A DNA stretch of 64,000 bases from Sapientia aquatica (GTDB lineage Bacteria > Pseudomonadota > Gammaproteobacteria > Burkholderiales > Burkholderiaceae_D), in the NCBI RefSeq assembly GCF_004358105.1, contig NZ_SMYL01000003.1, positions 315,371 through 379,370 on the forward strand, in the 5' to 3' direction. How positions within the stretch are numbered: the first letter of the stretch is position 1; each line of letters begins with the position of its first letter. A model generated the notes under the pieces. It was not told where the DNA came from. It did not search any database and saw nothing but the letters and a program-made list of their open reading frames with translations. Below, piece by piece: positions 8,277 through 18,772 of the stretch. A program made the position numbers and the translations under genes.

Positions 8277-9338
8277 ATGGTGACTGAATTTATCGACCGC
8301 ATCAAAGCGGCCACAGCACAAAAGCAAGCGCTTTGCATTCAAGGTGGCGGCACCAAAAATTGGTACGGCCAAGCCGCGCAAGGCGACTTGTTATCGACGC
8401 GCAGCTACGCCGGAATTATTGATTACGACCCCAGCGAGTTAGTCATCACTGCGCGCTGCGGAACACCGTTATCCGAGATCAAAAAAGTCCTTGCCGAACA
8501 AAATCAATTTCTGGCCTTCGAGCCGCCCTCGTTCGGCGCGGATGCGACAATCGGCGGCGCAGTCGCAAGCGGATTGGCTGGCCCACGGCGCGCCTATGCT
8601 GGCGGCGTGCGTGACTTTGTCTTAGGTGTTGTGTTACTCAACGGCAGCGCGCAACGTTTAACCTTCGGCGGACAAGTGATGAAGAACGTGGCCGGTTACG
8701 ATGTCTCTCGGATGCTGGCCGGTTCGATGGGCAGCCTAGGATTGCTACTGGAATTGTCCATCAAAGTTTTGCCAGTGCCGCATAGCGAAGCCACGTTACG
8801 CTTTGAATTATCCGAAGCCGACGCACTCGCCAAACTCAATCAGTGGGGCGGCATGCCAATACCGATTTCAGCCTCAAGCTGGGAACAGGGGCAATTAAGC
8901 TTGCGCCTGTCCGGCTCAGAACCCGCCATCCAGCAAGCCAAACAGCAGCTTGGTGGCGAGCAGCTCAACGCTGATTTGGCAGCCCAATATTGGTCTGAGT
9001 TGAATGAACAAACAGCCGCTTTCTTCCAACAAACCGGCGCGTTATGGCGTTTGTCGGTGCCATCGACTTGCCCCTGCATTGATCTCGGGCCGGCGCAATT
9101 AATCGAATGGGGCGGCGCGCAGCGTTGGGTGTATTTACCGCAAAATCATAACGCGCAGCAGTTGCGCCAACAGATCAGTGCAATGGGCGGACATGCTACT
9201 TTATTCAAAGGCGGCGACAAATCGATCGGCGTATTCCAAGCGCTGCCCAAACCCTTATTCAATGTCCATCAACGGCTGAAATCCGCCTTTGATCCAGCCG
9301 GGATTTTTAATCCTGGTCGTCTCTATCCTGAGCTTTAA
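8277..9338 (+). CDS. glcE: Glycolate oxidase subunit GlcE
   Basis: Second FAD-binding subunit of glycolate oxidase. The 353-residue protein is a shortened relative of GlcD with the PCMH fold: LAFEPPSFGADATIGGAVASGLAGPRRAYAGGVRDFVLGV, and the ending FDPAGIFNPGRLYPEL that is typical of GlcE. The stretch GGQVMKNVAGYDVSRMLAGSMGSLG is also characteristic. It lies between glcD and glcF, and the three subunits are needed together. A local repeat of WG-rich sequence near residue 285 is unremarkable. Confidence 0.94.
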   Translation: MVTEFIDRIKAATAQKQALCIQGGGTKNWYGQAAQGDLLSTRSYAGIIDYDPSELVITARCGTPLSEIKKVLAEQNQFLAFEPPSFGADATIGGAVASGLAGPRRAYAGGVRDFVLGVVLLNGSAQRLTFGGQVMKNVAGYDVSRMLAGSMGSLGLLLELSIKVLPVPHSEATLRFELSEADALAKLNQWGGMPIPISASSWEQGQLSLRLSGSEPAIQQAKQQLGGEQLNADLAAQYWSELNEQTAAFFQQTGALWRLSVPSTCPCIDLGPAQLIEWGGAQRWVYLPQNHNAQQLRQQISAMGGHATLFKGGDKSIGVFQALPKPLFNVHQRLKSAFDPAGIFNPGRLYPEL

Positions 9339-9342
9339 CACT

Positions 9343-10569
9343 ATGCAAACCAATCTCGCTGACCACTACAAAAACAGCCACGCCGGAAACGTTGCAGAGG
9401 AAATTTTAGGCAAATGCGTGCATTGCGGTTTCTGCACCGCAACCTGCCCGACTTATCAATTATTAGGCGATGAATTGGACGGCCCGCGCGGACGTATTTA
9501 TCTCATCAAGCAAGTATTAGAAGGTCAACCCGCCACCGAAAAAACACTCTCGCATCTTGATCGTTGCCTAACGTGCCGCAGCTGCGAAAGCACTTGCCCG
9601 TCCGGTGTCGAGTACGGGAAATTAGTCGAAATTGGCCGTCACATCGTGGAAGACCAAGTCGCTCGGCCATTGATGCAGCAACTCGAACGTGCCGCGCTCA
9701 AAACCGTCTTGCCGCGCAATTGGTTGTTCACACCACTTCTGCGCACGGGTCAAGCGTTACGACCATTGCTACCCAAGCACATCGCCTCCAAAGTGCCGAA
9801 ATTCCAAGCCCAAACCGCGCGGCCAAGCAGCCAACATGCGCGCAAAATGATCGTCTTAGAGGGCTGCGTTCAACCCAGTATTTCACCCAACATCAATGCC
9901 GCCACGGCGCGTGTCTTTGATCGCTTAAAGATTCAATTAATCGCCGCGCCAAAAGCCGGTTGCTGCGGCGCGATCCGTTCGCATTTGAATGATCTCGAAG
10001 GCGGCATGGCAGATGCCAAGCGCAATATCGATGCTTGGATTCCGTTATTAGATGCTGGCGCAGAAGCGATCATCATGACCGCGTCCGGTTGCGGCACAAC
10101 AGTTAAAGAATATGGCTACCTGCTGTCGCAAGACGCGCACTACGCTGAAAAGGCCAAACGCATCAGCTCAGTAACGATGGATTTGAGCGAAGTCTTGGCG
10201 AGCCAAATCGAAGCGCTCAAAACCTTGCCAACGCAATCAACAACCCAACAAACCATCGCCTATCATCCGCCGTGCAGTTTGCAGCACGGACAAAAAATAC
10301 ACGGCAAAACAGAACAGGTTTTGGCGGCGGTCGGCATCCCAGTAAAACGCTGCACTGACAGCCATATTTGTTGTGGCTCAGCAGGAACGTATTCCATCTT
10401 GCAAGCCGATATCGGGCGCAGTTTACGCGATCAAAAATTACAGCACTTGCATGCAACCGGTGCGACCAGTATCGTCACCGCCAATATCGGCTGCATTGGG
10501 CATTTGCAATCGGGCACGGATACGCCCGTGCAACATTGGATTGAATTGCTCGATAGCGCGTTAGCTTAA
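9343..10569 (+). CDS. glcF: Glycolate oxidase iron-sulfur subunit GlcF
   Basis: Electron-transfer subunit that passes electrons from the flavin subunits to the quinone pool. The ATG at 9343, four bases after the glcE stop, gives 408 residues starting MQTNLADHY, the usual GlcF start; an earlier in-frame start at 9289 would overlap glcE. Two 4Fe-4S motifs are clear: CVHCGFCTATCP and CLTCRSCESTCP. Two CCG cysteine-rich domains follow, seen in KAGCCGAIRSHL with SGCGTTVKEYG, and in HPPCSLQHG with CCGSAGTYS. Confidence 0.95.
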   Translation: MQTNLADHYKNSHAGNVAEEILGKCVHCGFCTATCPTYQLLGDELDGPRGRIYLIKQVLEGQPATEKTLSHLDRCLTCRSCESTCPSGVEYGKLVEIGRHIVEDQVARPLMQQLERAALKTVLPRNWLFTPLLRTGQALRPLLPKHIASKVPKFQAQTARPSSQHARKMIVLEGCVQPSISPNINAATARVFDRLKIQLIAAPKAGCCGAIRSHLNDLEGGMADAKRNIDAWIPLLDAGAEAIIMTASGCGTTVKEYGYLLSQDAHYAEKAKRISSVTMDLSEVLASQIEALKTLPTQSTTQQTIAYHPPCSLQHGQKIHGKTEQVLAAVGIPVKRCTDSHICCGSAGTYSILQADIGRSLRDQKLQHLHATGATSIVTANIGCIGHLQSGTDTPVQHWIELLDSALA

Positions 10570-10586
10570 TCAAGATGTGGGCAGCG

Positions 10587-11636
10587 CTATGTGGGCTGCA
10601 ACGCCTGCATTCCGCGCTCATAGCCAAACTGCCACTGCGCATCTATCATGCGCGCGTACTCGTCGTAGGTCGGCGGCGCGACGATTTCGATTTTGTTTTT
10701 GTACCAAATAACTTGTTGCTTGATGCGCTGATGTAAAAACACGTCTTCCATATCCGCCGTATCAAACCAAATATCGGCGGGATGTTCTAGCACATGATCT
10801 AAGCGCGCATTACCATCAAACCCTAACACGGTGCGCAATGCGGGTTGGCCGTACATTTTGTCGTAGCCAGCTTTTAATTCCATGATGACCGAGTCGGATA
10901 AGCGATGCGCGACCTCAATGGGAAATAAATCCACCACCCCGCCGATGTAATCGCCGCTGGCGTGTGAATGACAGCGAAAATAAAACATGTCTGAAATCGA
11001 CGCCCGCACCGCATCGATCAGCGGCATGCTACCGTCAGTCAAAATCTGCGCAGCGATTGCCGTGTCACCAAATTGCGGCAAGCTCAATGGCGAGGCCATA
11101 TCACCAATTAATTCCGCAGCGCGCGGCTCACAAAAAACGATTTCGGAAAATAATTTACGTGCACCACGCGGTTGGCCAACTTCCGATTCTTGGTAATTTA
11201 ATTTGCCTGCCACGATGGCTAAACTTGGCGCAGTTTTTTGAGCCGCAACTGGTTTAAAAGTCGCTTCTGGCAAAGGCAATTGCGCGGGAATTTCAAACAT
11301 ATAATCGTTGAACAAATCCGGAATCACCGCCGCACTTTTGCCAAAAAAACGCCGCCGCATCGCCCCGGCAAACGTCCCCAACAAAGTCGCATCGCGCTTA
11401 GCGCGGAGTGATCGCCAATATTGGTACATCTGCGGCGCGGCCAGCCACGCTTTACGCTCGGCATCATTGGGCAGAGATTGAATCAACGACGCGGCAATCG
11501 CCCCGCCGCAACTGGCCAATAAAATATCCGGGTGCTTATCTGCTTCGCACATCGCGGCATAGGCGCCCAAGTAATAGCCCAAGTGAAAGCCGCCGCCTGC
11601 CATCACCATGCAGCGTTGATATTTTGTTGTTGTCAT
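10587..11636 (-). CDS. Patatin-like phospholipase-related protein
   Basis: Patatin-like proteins are lipid acyl hydrolases with a Ser-Asp dyad. This 349-residue protein has the glycine-rich oxyanion loop near residues 12-20 (VMAGGGFHLGYY) and a nucleophile elbow at about 40-47 (LASCGGAIAA), where Ser42 aligns with the catalytic serine although the leading glycine is leucine. The C-terminal block GDYIGGVVDLFPIEVA (228-243) aligns with the family DGG motif, but the expected aspartate appears to be Ile231; Asp229 is nearby. Activity is therefore uncertain. It has no signal peptide and no operon partner, and it converges on glcF. Confidence 0.72.
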   Translation of the reverse strand: MTTTKYQRCMVMAGGGFHLGYYLGAYAAMCEADKHPDILLASCGGAIAASLIQSLPNDAERKAWLAAPQMYQYWRSLRAKRDATLLGTFAGAMRRRFFGKSAAVIPDLFNDYMFEIPAQLPLPEATFKPVAAQKTAPSLAIVAGKLNYQESEVGQPRGARKLFSEIVFCEPRAAELIGDMASPLSLPQFGDTAIAAQILTDGSMPLIDAVRASISDMFYFRCHSHASGDYIGGVVDLFPIEVAHRLSDSVIMELKAGYDKMYGQPALRTVLGFDGNARLDHVLEHPADIWFDTADMEDVFLHQRIKQQVIWYKNKIEIVAPPTYDEYARMIDAQWQFGYERGMQALQPT

Positions 11637-11821
11637 TATTTTTTGGTTAAGAAATTGGAGGAATTAGTGGAATTTCGCTATTTTAGGGCTTGTTTCAGCG
11701 CGAAGCACGCAGGGCTAGGTCGTCCCAACATTGCCTTTCCTGATTTTCGGTATAAATTGATTGGATAAATTCACAAGTCGCTGCGTCACAACTCACAATC
11801 TTACTAGGGCCGAATTGTTGC

Positions 11822-13735
11822 ATGGACACAGAAAAACTCCAATGGCAGGAACAACAATTCCATCAAATCGTTGAAATGGCACCAAACGCCATCGCGCTCA
11901 TCAATGAACAAGGCATTATCGAAGTCGCCAACAAGCAAATGGAAATTATTTTTGGCTATTCGCGCCAAGAATTAATCGGCCAGCCCTTAGCAATTTTGCT
12001 ACCCGCAAGCATCAAAGTAAGGCATCAACAGCATCAGCAGACGTTCTTTTCCAATCCCCATGCACGCAGCCTCAGAGATCGCGGCGATCTGTATGGGCGC
12101 CGTAAAAATGGCACCGAAGTCGCGCTCGAAATTGGGCTCAATCCCATCCACACCGACAAGGGCAAAAAAGTCATCGCCACCGTGATTGATGTCTCCGAGC
12201 GAACGCGCTATCTGCACGAATTGCACGAATTGACCGAATTGCGGCAAGCTATTCTGGATAGCTCTAATTTTTCGATTATTTGCGCTAATTCCGAAGGACT
12301 TATTCAAATATTCAACAAGTCTGCCGAGCGCATGTTGGGATATACCGAGGACGAAATTGTACATAAGCAAACACCGGCGATTTTCCATGACGTTAATGAA
12401 GTCATCATCCGAGCGGTGGAACTCAGTGAAGAACTCGGCATGGAAATTGAGCCCGGCTTTGACGCCTTCGTGGCCAAATCGAGGATAAAGCGCGAGCCAG
12501 ACGAACACGAGTGGACCTACATTCATAAGAATGGCACTCGCATTCCGGTGCTACTGTCCGTGACCGCACTGATTAATAAAGATAACGACATCTCCGGTTA
12601 TTTAGGCATGGCGGTGGATTTGCGCGAGCAAAAAAAGCAAGAGCGCCAATTGCACGACAATCAGGAATTCTTTCGGGCGCTGTACGAAAACTCGCTCGAC
12701 GCGCACATGCAAACCGATATTACCAAGGGCTTTATCGGCGCGAATGCCGCCGCGCTAAAGTTGTTTGGTTGCACCGATATTGAAGAATTTCTCGCCCTGT
12801 CCCCCACCGAACTATCGCCCGAGTACCAATCTGACGGTCAGCTTTCAAGCGAAAAAGCCTTAGCGATGATGATCACGGCGATGCAAACCGGTTCGCACAA
12901 GTTTGAATGGTTGCATCAACGTGTCGATGGCACGCAATTCGATGCCGAAGTAGTGTTGGTGCGCATGACAATTGGCGGCAAAGATTTATTACAAGGCACT
13001 GTGCGCGACATATCCGAACGCAAACGCGCCGAGCAAATTAAAAACGCCTTCATCTCCACCGTAAGTCACGAGTTGCGCACGCCACTGACTTCGATTAGCG
13101 GCGTGTTGGGACTGGTCGAACAAGGCGTGTTGGGCGCGATTCCCGATGCGGCGCTATCAATGATTAAAATGGCGCACCGAAACAGCCTGCGCTTATCCGA
13201 TTTGATTAACGATTTGCTCGATATCGAAAAACTCGCTGCTGGACAAATGATTTTCGAGATGCAGGAACAGCGTTTAATGCCGCTGATTCAGCAAGCCGTG
13301 AATTCACTCACCACCTATTTTTTACAGTTCAAAGTCAATTGCACGATTAACGCTTTGATTGATCCGACCATCTACGTCGATGAACGCCGCATCATCCAAG
13401 TGCTCACTAATTTCCTCTCGAACGCCGCCAAGTTCTCTTACGAAGGCGGGCAAATTGAAGTCGTCGTCAAACTATTGGATGGCAACATCAATCCGCTAGT
13501 GCGGGTGGCGGTAATCGATCACGGGATAGGAATGCAAGACAATTTCAAAGTAAAGATTTTTCAAAAATTCTCGCAAGAAGACACGTCCGATACCAGAAAA
13601 AAAGGCGGAACGGGTTTGGGCTTGGCGATCTGCAAAGAACTCATCGAGCGCATGCATGGGCAAATTGGCTTTGAGTCTAACCACAACCAGGGCAGCTGCT
13701 TTTACTTTGATTTACCGTTGAAGCTATCGCTCTAA
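11822..13735 (+). CDS. Soluble multi-PAS sensor histidine kinase
   Basis: A 637-residue cytoplasmic two-component kinase. Three PAS domains fill roughly residues 10-125, 135-270 and 280-400, each ending in PAC-like sequence such as GTVRDISERKRAE. The HisKA domain has the phosphoacceptor His416 in STVSHELRTPLTSISG. The ATPase domain shows the N box (NFLSNAAKFS), G1 (VIDHGIGM) and G2 (GGTGLGLAIC). No membrane segment or receiver domain is present. No response regulator gene lies nearby, so it is an orphan whose partner is elsewhere. The first PAS (FGYSRQELIGQPLAILLP) is of the kind that may bind a cofactor or small ligand. Confidence 0.9.
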   Translation: MDTEKLQWQEQQFHQIVEMAPNAIALINEQGIIEVANKQMEIIFGYSRQELIGQPLAILLPASIKVRHQQHQQTFFSNPHARSLRDRGDLYGRRKNGTEVALEIGLNPIHTDKGKKVIATVIDVSERTRYLHELHELTELRQAILDSSNFSIICANSEGLIQIFNKSAERMLGYTEDEIVHKQTPAIFHDVNEVIIRAVELSEELGMEIEPGFDAFVAKSRIKREPDEHEWTYIHKNGTRIPVLLSVTALINKDNDISGYLGMAVDLREQKKQERQLHDNQEFFRALYENSLDAHMQTDITKGFIGANAAALKLFGCTDIEEFLALSPTELSPEYQSDGQLSSEKALAMMITAMQTGSHKFEWLHQRVDGTQFDAEVVLVRMTIGGKDLLQGTVRDISERKRAEQIKNAFISTVSHELRTPLTSISGVLGLVEQGVLGAIPDAALSMIKMAHRNSLRLSDLINDLLDIEKLAAGQMIFEMQEQRLMPLIQQAVNSLTTYFLQFKVNCTINALIDPTIYVDERRIIQVLTNFLSNAAKFSYEGGQIEVVVKLLDGNINPLVRVAVIDHGIGMQDNFKVKIFQKFSQEDTSDTRKKGGTGLGLAICKELIERMHGQIGFESNHNQGSCFYFDLPLKLSL

Positions 13736-14019
13736 AAAGTCACTGCCCAAATCTCATATTTACCAACGAATGGTCGAATTGATCGCACAAAATAGCATTA
13801 AAGACAACTATTAGCCGATATAGCGCATCAGGTTTGATTAGAACCCCGCGGAAGGTTACAATTGGCACGTTTTTTGGATGCAACATCGCGCCATGGCGAC
13901 TCAGATTAAATCCAATCCCCACCTACTAACCGTTTTTATCCTGGCCTGCGTCAACGGCCAGACACAAACAACTGCTTATTTAGCTACTTATTCGTCAAAC
14001 CTGATTTAGAAAGATTTTC

Positions 14020-15111
14020 ATGAGCCTCCAATGCGGCATCGTCGGCCTTCCAAACGTAGGCAAATCCACCTTATTTAATGCTCTGACCAAAGCGGGCATC
14101 CCAGCTGAGAATTATCCGTTCTGCACCATTGAGCCTAACGTCGGCGTGGTGGAAGTTCCAGATCCTCGCTTGGACCAGTTAGCCGCCATCGTCAAACCAG
14201 AGCGCATCCAAAACGCGATTGTTGAATTCGTCGATATCGCTGGCTTGGTCGCTGGTGCTTCCAAGGGTGAAGGCTTAGGTAACCAATTTTTAGCGCACAT
14301 CCGCGAGACCGATGCGATTGTCAATGTGGTGCGATGCTTTGAAGACGATAATGTGATTCACGTCGCGGGCAAAGTCAGTCCATTGGACGACATCGAAGTA
14401 ATTCAAACCGAATTGGCCTTGGCCGATATGGGCACCGTTGAAAAAGCAATTCACCGCGAAAATAAAAAAGCCCGTTCTGGCGACAAAGACGCGGCCAAAT
14501 TAGTCGACTTATTAGAGCGCATCATGCCCGCCTTAAACGACGCCAAACCAGTGCGCTCATTAGGTTTAGATGCCGAAGAAATGCTGCTCATCAAACCACT
14601 GTGCTTAATCACCGCCAAGCCAGCGATGTATGTGGCAAACGTATCCGACAGTGGCTTTACTAACAATCCGCTGTTAGATCAATTAACCGTGTACGCGGCG
14701 TCGCAAAACGCGCCTATCGTGTCGATCTGCGCATCGATTGAATCTGAAATCGCCGACTTAGAAGACGACGACAAAAAAGCCTTCTTGGATGACATGGGGA
14801 TGGAAGAGCCAGGCTTGGATCGCTTGATTCGCGCCGCTTTCAAATTGCTCGGCTTGCAAACCTACTTCACCGCGGGCGTCAAAGAAGTCCGCGCTTGGAC
14901 TATTCATGTTGGCGATACTGCGCCACAAGCCGCCGGTGTGATTCACACTGACTTTGAACGCGGATTTATCCGAGCACAAACCATTGCGTTTGACGACTTC
15001 ATCCAATTCAAGGGCGAAGCCGGTGCCAAAGAAGCCGGAAAAATGCGCGCTGAAGGTAAGGAATATGTGGTCAAAGATGGCGACGTATTGAACTTCTTGT
15101 TCAACGTTTAA
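14020..15111 (+). CDS. ychF: Redox-regulated ATPase YchF
   Basis: Obg-family P-loop NTPase that prefers ATP, binds ribosomes and affects oxidative-stress tolerance. The 363-residue length is typical. The Walker A loop is [14 protein letters not shown] near the N terminus, followed by the [13 protein letters not shown] switch region and [22 protein letters not shown]-terminal TGS domain carries [21 protein letters not shown] and [38 protein letters not shown]. In many Burkholderiales ychF follows pth; here it stands alone before a terminator. Confidence 0.97.
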   Translation: MSLQCGIVGLPNVGKSTLFNALTKAGIPAENYPFCTIEPNVGVVEVPDPRLDQLAAIVKPERIQNAIVEFVDIAGLVAGASKGEGLGNQFLAHIRETDAIVNVVRCFEDDNVIHVAGKVSPLDDIEVIQTELALADMGTVEKAIHRENKKARSGDKDAAKLVDLLERIMPALNDAKPVRSLGLDAEEMLLIKPLCLITAKPAMYVANVSDSGFTNNPLLDQLTVYAASQNAPIVSICASIESEIADLEDDDKKAFLDDMGMEEPGLDRLIRAAFKLLGLQTYFTAGVKEVRAWTIHVGDTAPQAAGVIHTDFERGFIRAQTIAFDDFIQFKGEAGAKEAGKMRAEGKEYVVKDGDVLNFLFNV

Positions 15112-15131
15112 GGCGCGATAAAGTTGTTGAT

Positions 15132-15158
15132 AAAGCCCAGTTCCGACTGGGCTTTTTT
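15132..15158 (+). terminator. Terminator after ychF
   Basis: AAAGCCCAGT pairs with ACTGGGCTTT around a TCCG tetraloop (15142-15145), followed by six T residues. Confidence 0.88.
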
Positions 15159-15185
15159 GTATTTCATCGAATCAGGAGACTAAAC

Positions 15186-15656
15186 ATGAGCCATCTATTT
15201 TCGTCACGCCGCAAGTTGTTATTGAACTCGTTGGCCGTTGCAGCCTTGGGAGCATTGTCGAGTGCCGCTAGCCGCGCCGCGCAAGAAATCAATAACAGCA
15301 ATCCAGCCAACAAACAATACAAAGCGGTATTTCAAGTCACCGACAACGATGCGCAAAAATGGAATCTGACTTTGGGTAATGCGCACAATTTACAAAACGA
15401 TTTAGGCGCGAAAAATGTCACGATTGAAATCGTGGCGTTTGGGCCGGGAATTGCGATGTTTAAATTAGGTTCCGAATGCACCGATAAAATCGTCGATGCG
15501 CTCAATAACGGCATCACAATCAGCATCTGCGAAAACAGTATGCGCGGCCATCAATGGAAGCACGAAGATATGTTGGCCGGCATCAGCTACGTGCCGGCGG
15601 GAGTATCGGCAGTGGTACAACGCGAAGCGGCTGGTTACGCTTATGTGCGCTCGTAA
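15186..15656 (+). CDS. Exported DsrE-family-like protein
   Basis: A 156-residue protein with a cleavable export signal. The N terminus SRRKLLLNSLAVAALGALSSAASRA resembles a twin-arginine signal, though the motif is incomplete. The mature part (KAVFQVTDNDAQKWNLTLGNAHNLQNDLGAKNVTIEIVAFGPGI) matches the DsrE/DsrF-like fold: a beta strand, a helix with NLTLGNAHN, then a VEIVAFGPG strand. A cysteine in GSECTDK and another in ISICENS could be redox active. CAGGAG precedes the ATG. Periplasmic DsrE-like proteins have no firm function. No sulfur-oxidation genes are nearby. Confidence 0.75.
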   Translation: MSHLFSSRRKLLLNSLAVAALGALSSAASRAAQEINNSNPANKQYKAVFQVTDNDAQKWNLTLGNAHNLQNDLGAKNVTIEIVAFGPGIAMFKLGSECTDKIVDALNNGITISICENSMRGHQWKHEDMLAGISYVPAGVSAVVQREAAGYAYVRS

Positions 15657-15699
15657 AATGAGTCGCCCGGGCGGCAATCAGCTAGCGGCTTGCAATGAG

Positions 15700-16517
<818 letters not shown>

Positions 16518-16568
16518 TCAACCCGCATTATGCCTGAAAATAGTGTCAAGTTTCGCTCTCAGAGTGGA

Positions 16569-17162
16569 TTAGTTATTGCGCTGCAACAAATGAAAAAAAA
16601 CTTTTCCGGCGCGATCGGCGCGGATTACTTGCCAATTACTTAAATCTGGCGGCAAATTGTCGCCGGTCAGCGTATGTTCGGCTTCCAGGTACAACAAACC
16701 ATCTGGCTTTAATAACGTCACGCAATGCGGCAAGATTGAGCTCAAGATATCGTGATGAAACGGCGGATCGAGGAAAATCACATCAAATTGTTCGCCCTTG
16801 GCGGCTAATTTCTGAGCGATTAGCTTAGCGTCGCCGCGCACAATCTGAATCTGCTGGGCTTGCAGCTTGTCTTTGGCTTTTTCGAGTTGCGCCACGGCCG
16901 GTGGATGCGCTTCGACTGACGTGACTTGCGCGGCACCGCGACTAGCCGCTTCAAATCCCAGCGCACCGCTTCCAGCATACAAATCCAAACAACGCACCTG
17001 CGACCAATTTTGTTGGAATAAAAAACTCAGCCAGTTAAATACTGTTTCCCGCACGCGATCAGGCGTGGGACGCAATCCCGGCGCATCCACCACCGTCAGC
17101 GGCGTGCGCTTCCACAGGCCGCCGATGATGCGAACTTGTTGCTGGGAAGATATTTTTTGCAT
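16569..17162 (-). CDS. rsmD: 16S rRNA (guanine(966)-N(2))-methyltransferase RsmD
   Basis: Methylates G966 of 16S rRNA with S-adenosylmethionine. The start at 17162 (MQKISSQQQVRIIGGLWKR) is chosen because conservation begins at VRIIGG; an upstream in-frame start at 17213 adds an unlikely leader. Visible motifs: RPTPDRVRETVFNWL, the SAM-binding CLDLYAGSGALGFEAASRG, and the catalytic DPPF in FDVIFLDPPFHHD. The rsmD-coaD order is conserved in proteobacteria. It diverges from ftsY across about 130 bases. Confidence 0.95.
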   Translation of the reverse strand: MQKISSQQQVRIIGGLWKRTPLTVVDAPGLRPTPDRVRETVFNWLSFLFQQNWSQVRCLDLYAGSGALGFEAASRGAAQVTSVEAHPPAVAQLEKAKDKLQAQQIQIVRGDAKLIAQKLAAKGEQFDVIFLDPPFHHDILSSILPHCVTLLKPDGLLYLEAEHTLTGDNLPPDLSNWQVIRADRAGKVFFHLLQRNN

Positions 17163-17292
17163 AATTAATACATTAGTAATAAATGAGGCCATACTGGCCC
17201 AATCGGCGTCCAAACTAGCTCAATTAAGCCCAGTCTGTCTGCTAAAATGACGCACATTGTAGCCTGACTCGGTCTAACCACTTACCCCATCC

Positions 17293-18318
17293 ATGTTTAG
17301 TTTCTTCAAAAAAAAACCAAAAACCGACGAAGTGGTGAACGCACCCGCTTCGTCAGAACAATCCGACACCGCACCTGATTCCACCGATTTACCCGTCGCT
17401 CCCGGCAACAACGCCGAAGCCAAGCAATCGTGGTTATCGCGCCTTAAAGCTGGCCTGGCCAAAACGTCCAACAATCTGTCCAGTTTATTCGTCGGCGCAA
17501 AAATCGATGACGATTTGTACGAAGAACTAGAATCCGCCCTGCTGATGTCAGACGCTGGGATGGAAGCCACCTTGTATTTATTGGACGAGTTAAAAAAACA
17601 GGTTAAGCAGCAAAAATTAACTGAAGCCGAACAAGTTAAAGCAGCGCTTAAAACTATTTTTATCGACTTCTTATCCCCGCTCGAAAAAACCCTAGAACTA
17701 GGCCAGCATCAGCCGCTAGTGATGATGATCGCTGGCGTCAACGGCGCTGGCAAAACCACCACTATCGGCAAACTGGCCAAGCATTTGCAAGCACACGGTC
17801 AATCGGTGTTATTAGCCGCTGGAGACACCTTTCGCGCCGCAGCGCGTGAGCAACTCACCATTTGGGGTGAGCGCAACAACGTTACGGTAATCGCGCAAGA
17901 ATCCGGTGATCCGGCCGCGGTGGCGTTTGATTCAGTCAATTCAGCCATTGCCAAGGGAATCAATGTGGTGATGGTCGATACCGCAGGCCGCCTACCTAGT
18001 CAGTTGCATTTGATGGAAGAATTAAAGAAGATTAAACGCGTAGTCACCAAAGGCATGGCCAGCGCTCCGCACGAGGTGTTATTGGTAATCGACGGCAATA
18101 CCGGGCAAAACGCGCTAGCACAAGTCCAAGCATTTGACGATGCAATTCAATTGACCGGATTAGTCATTACCAAGCTCGATGGAACCGCTAAAGGCGGGAT
18201 TTTGGCTGCCATCGCCAAGACGCGCCCAATTCCCGTGTACTTCATCGGCGTGGGTGAAAAAATCGAAGATTTGCAGCCATTTAACGCCACCGAATTTGTG
18301 GACGCTTTGTTAGGTTAA
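17293..18318 (+). CDS. ftsY: Signal recognition particle receptor FtsY
   Basis: GTPase that docks SRP-ribosome complexes at the membrane for co-translational insertion. The 341-residue protein has a short acidic A domain (about 1-50), the helical N domain with LYEELESALLMSDAGMEA, and the G domain with the P loop GVNGAGKTTTIGKLA, DTFRAAAREQL, the DTAGR motif and TKLDGTAKGG. The acidic A domain is shorter than in E. coli, as usual in betaproteobacteria. It is the first gene of an ftsY-acetyltransferase-ftsE-ftsX run. Confidence 0.97.
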   Translation: MFSFFKKKPKTDEVVNAPASSEQSDTAPDSTDLPVAPGNNAEAKQSWLSRLKAGLAKTSNNLSSLFVGAKIDDDLYEELESALLMSDAGMEATLYLLDELKKQVKQQKLTEAEQVKAALKTIFIDFLSPLEKTLELGQHQPLVMMIAGVNGAGKTTTIGKLAKHLQAHGQSVLLAAGDTFRAAAREQLTIWGERNNVTVIAQESGDPAAVAFDSVNSAIAKGINVVMVDTAGRLPSQLHLMEELKKIKRVVTKGMASAPHEVLLVIDGNTGQNALAQVQAFDDAIQLTGLVITKLDGTAKGGILAAIAKTRPIPVYFIGVGEKIEDLQPFNATEFVDALLG

Positions 18319-18337
18319 TCTGAGGAATCGAATTAGT

Positions 18338-18772
18338 TTGGATACACCAATCGACATCAGCACGGACAAGTCAAAACTCAATCTCGACTTCTTGCACGCC
18401 GAATTAAGCCAACAATATTGGTCGCTCGGTATTCCGCGTGCTACTGTCGAACAAGTGATTGCCAACTCGTTATGCTTTGGCGTGTATTTGACCGAATCAC
18501 AGCAACAAATTGGTTTTGCGCGCGTGACCACAGATTTTGCGACCTTCGCGTATTTGGCGGACGTCTTTATCCAAACCGATTACCAAGGTCGCGGTTATGC
18601 CAAGACATTAATCGCTGCCATCAAAGCGCATCCCGATTTGCAGGGCTTGCGCCGCTGGATGTTAATCACCCGCGATGCACACAATTTATACAAGCAGTTC
18701 GGCTTTACCCCGCTGGCTAATCCGGGCCGCGCCATGGAAATCACCCAACCTAATATCTATCAAACACCATGA
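18338..18772 (+). CDS. GNAT family N-acetyltransferase
   Basis: A 144-residue acetyltransferase of the GNAT fold. The acetyl-CoA loop is seen in LADVFIQTDYQGRGYAKTLIAAI (Q-x-x-G-x-G), and the family ending WMLITRDAHNLYKQFGFTPL is clear. The start is a TTG at 18338 with GAGG 12 bases upstream; no better ATG is available before the conserved sequence. Its stop overlaps the ftsE start (ATGA), so it should be translationally coupled to ftsE. It lies between ftsY and ftsE, where many bacteria have no gene. The substrate cannot be read from the sequence. Confidence 0.85.
   Translation: MDTPIDISTDKSKLNLDFLHAELSQQYWSLGIPRATVEQVIANSLCFGVYLTESQQQIGFARVTTDFATFAYLADVFIQTDYQGRGYAKTLIAAIKAHPDLQGLRRWMLITRDAHNLYKQFGFTPLANPGRAMEITQPNIYQTP

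Noticed and set aside
9289-9342. Earlier start for glcF
   Set aside because: It would overlap the glcE coding end and add residues not present in the family; the ATG at 9343 fits better.
13740-13922. A minus-strand frame after the histidine kinase gene
   Set aside because: It has no recognisable family or ribosome binding site and lies in a short gap between two clear genes.
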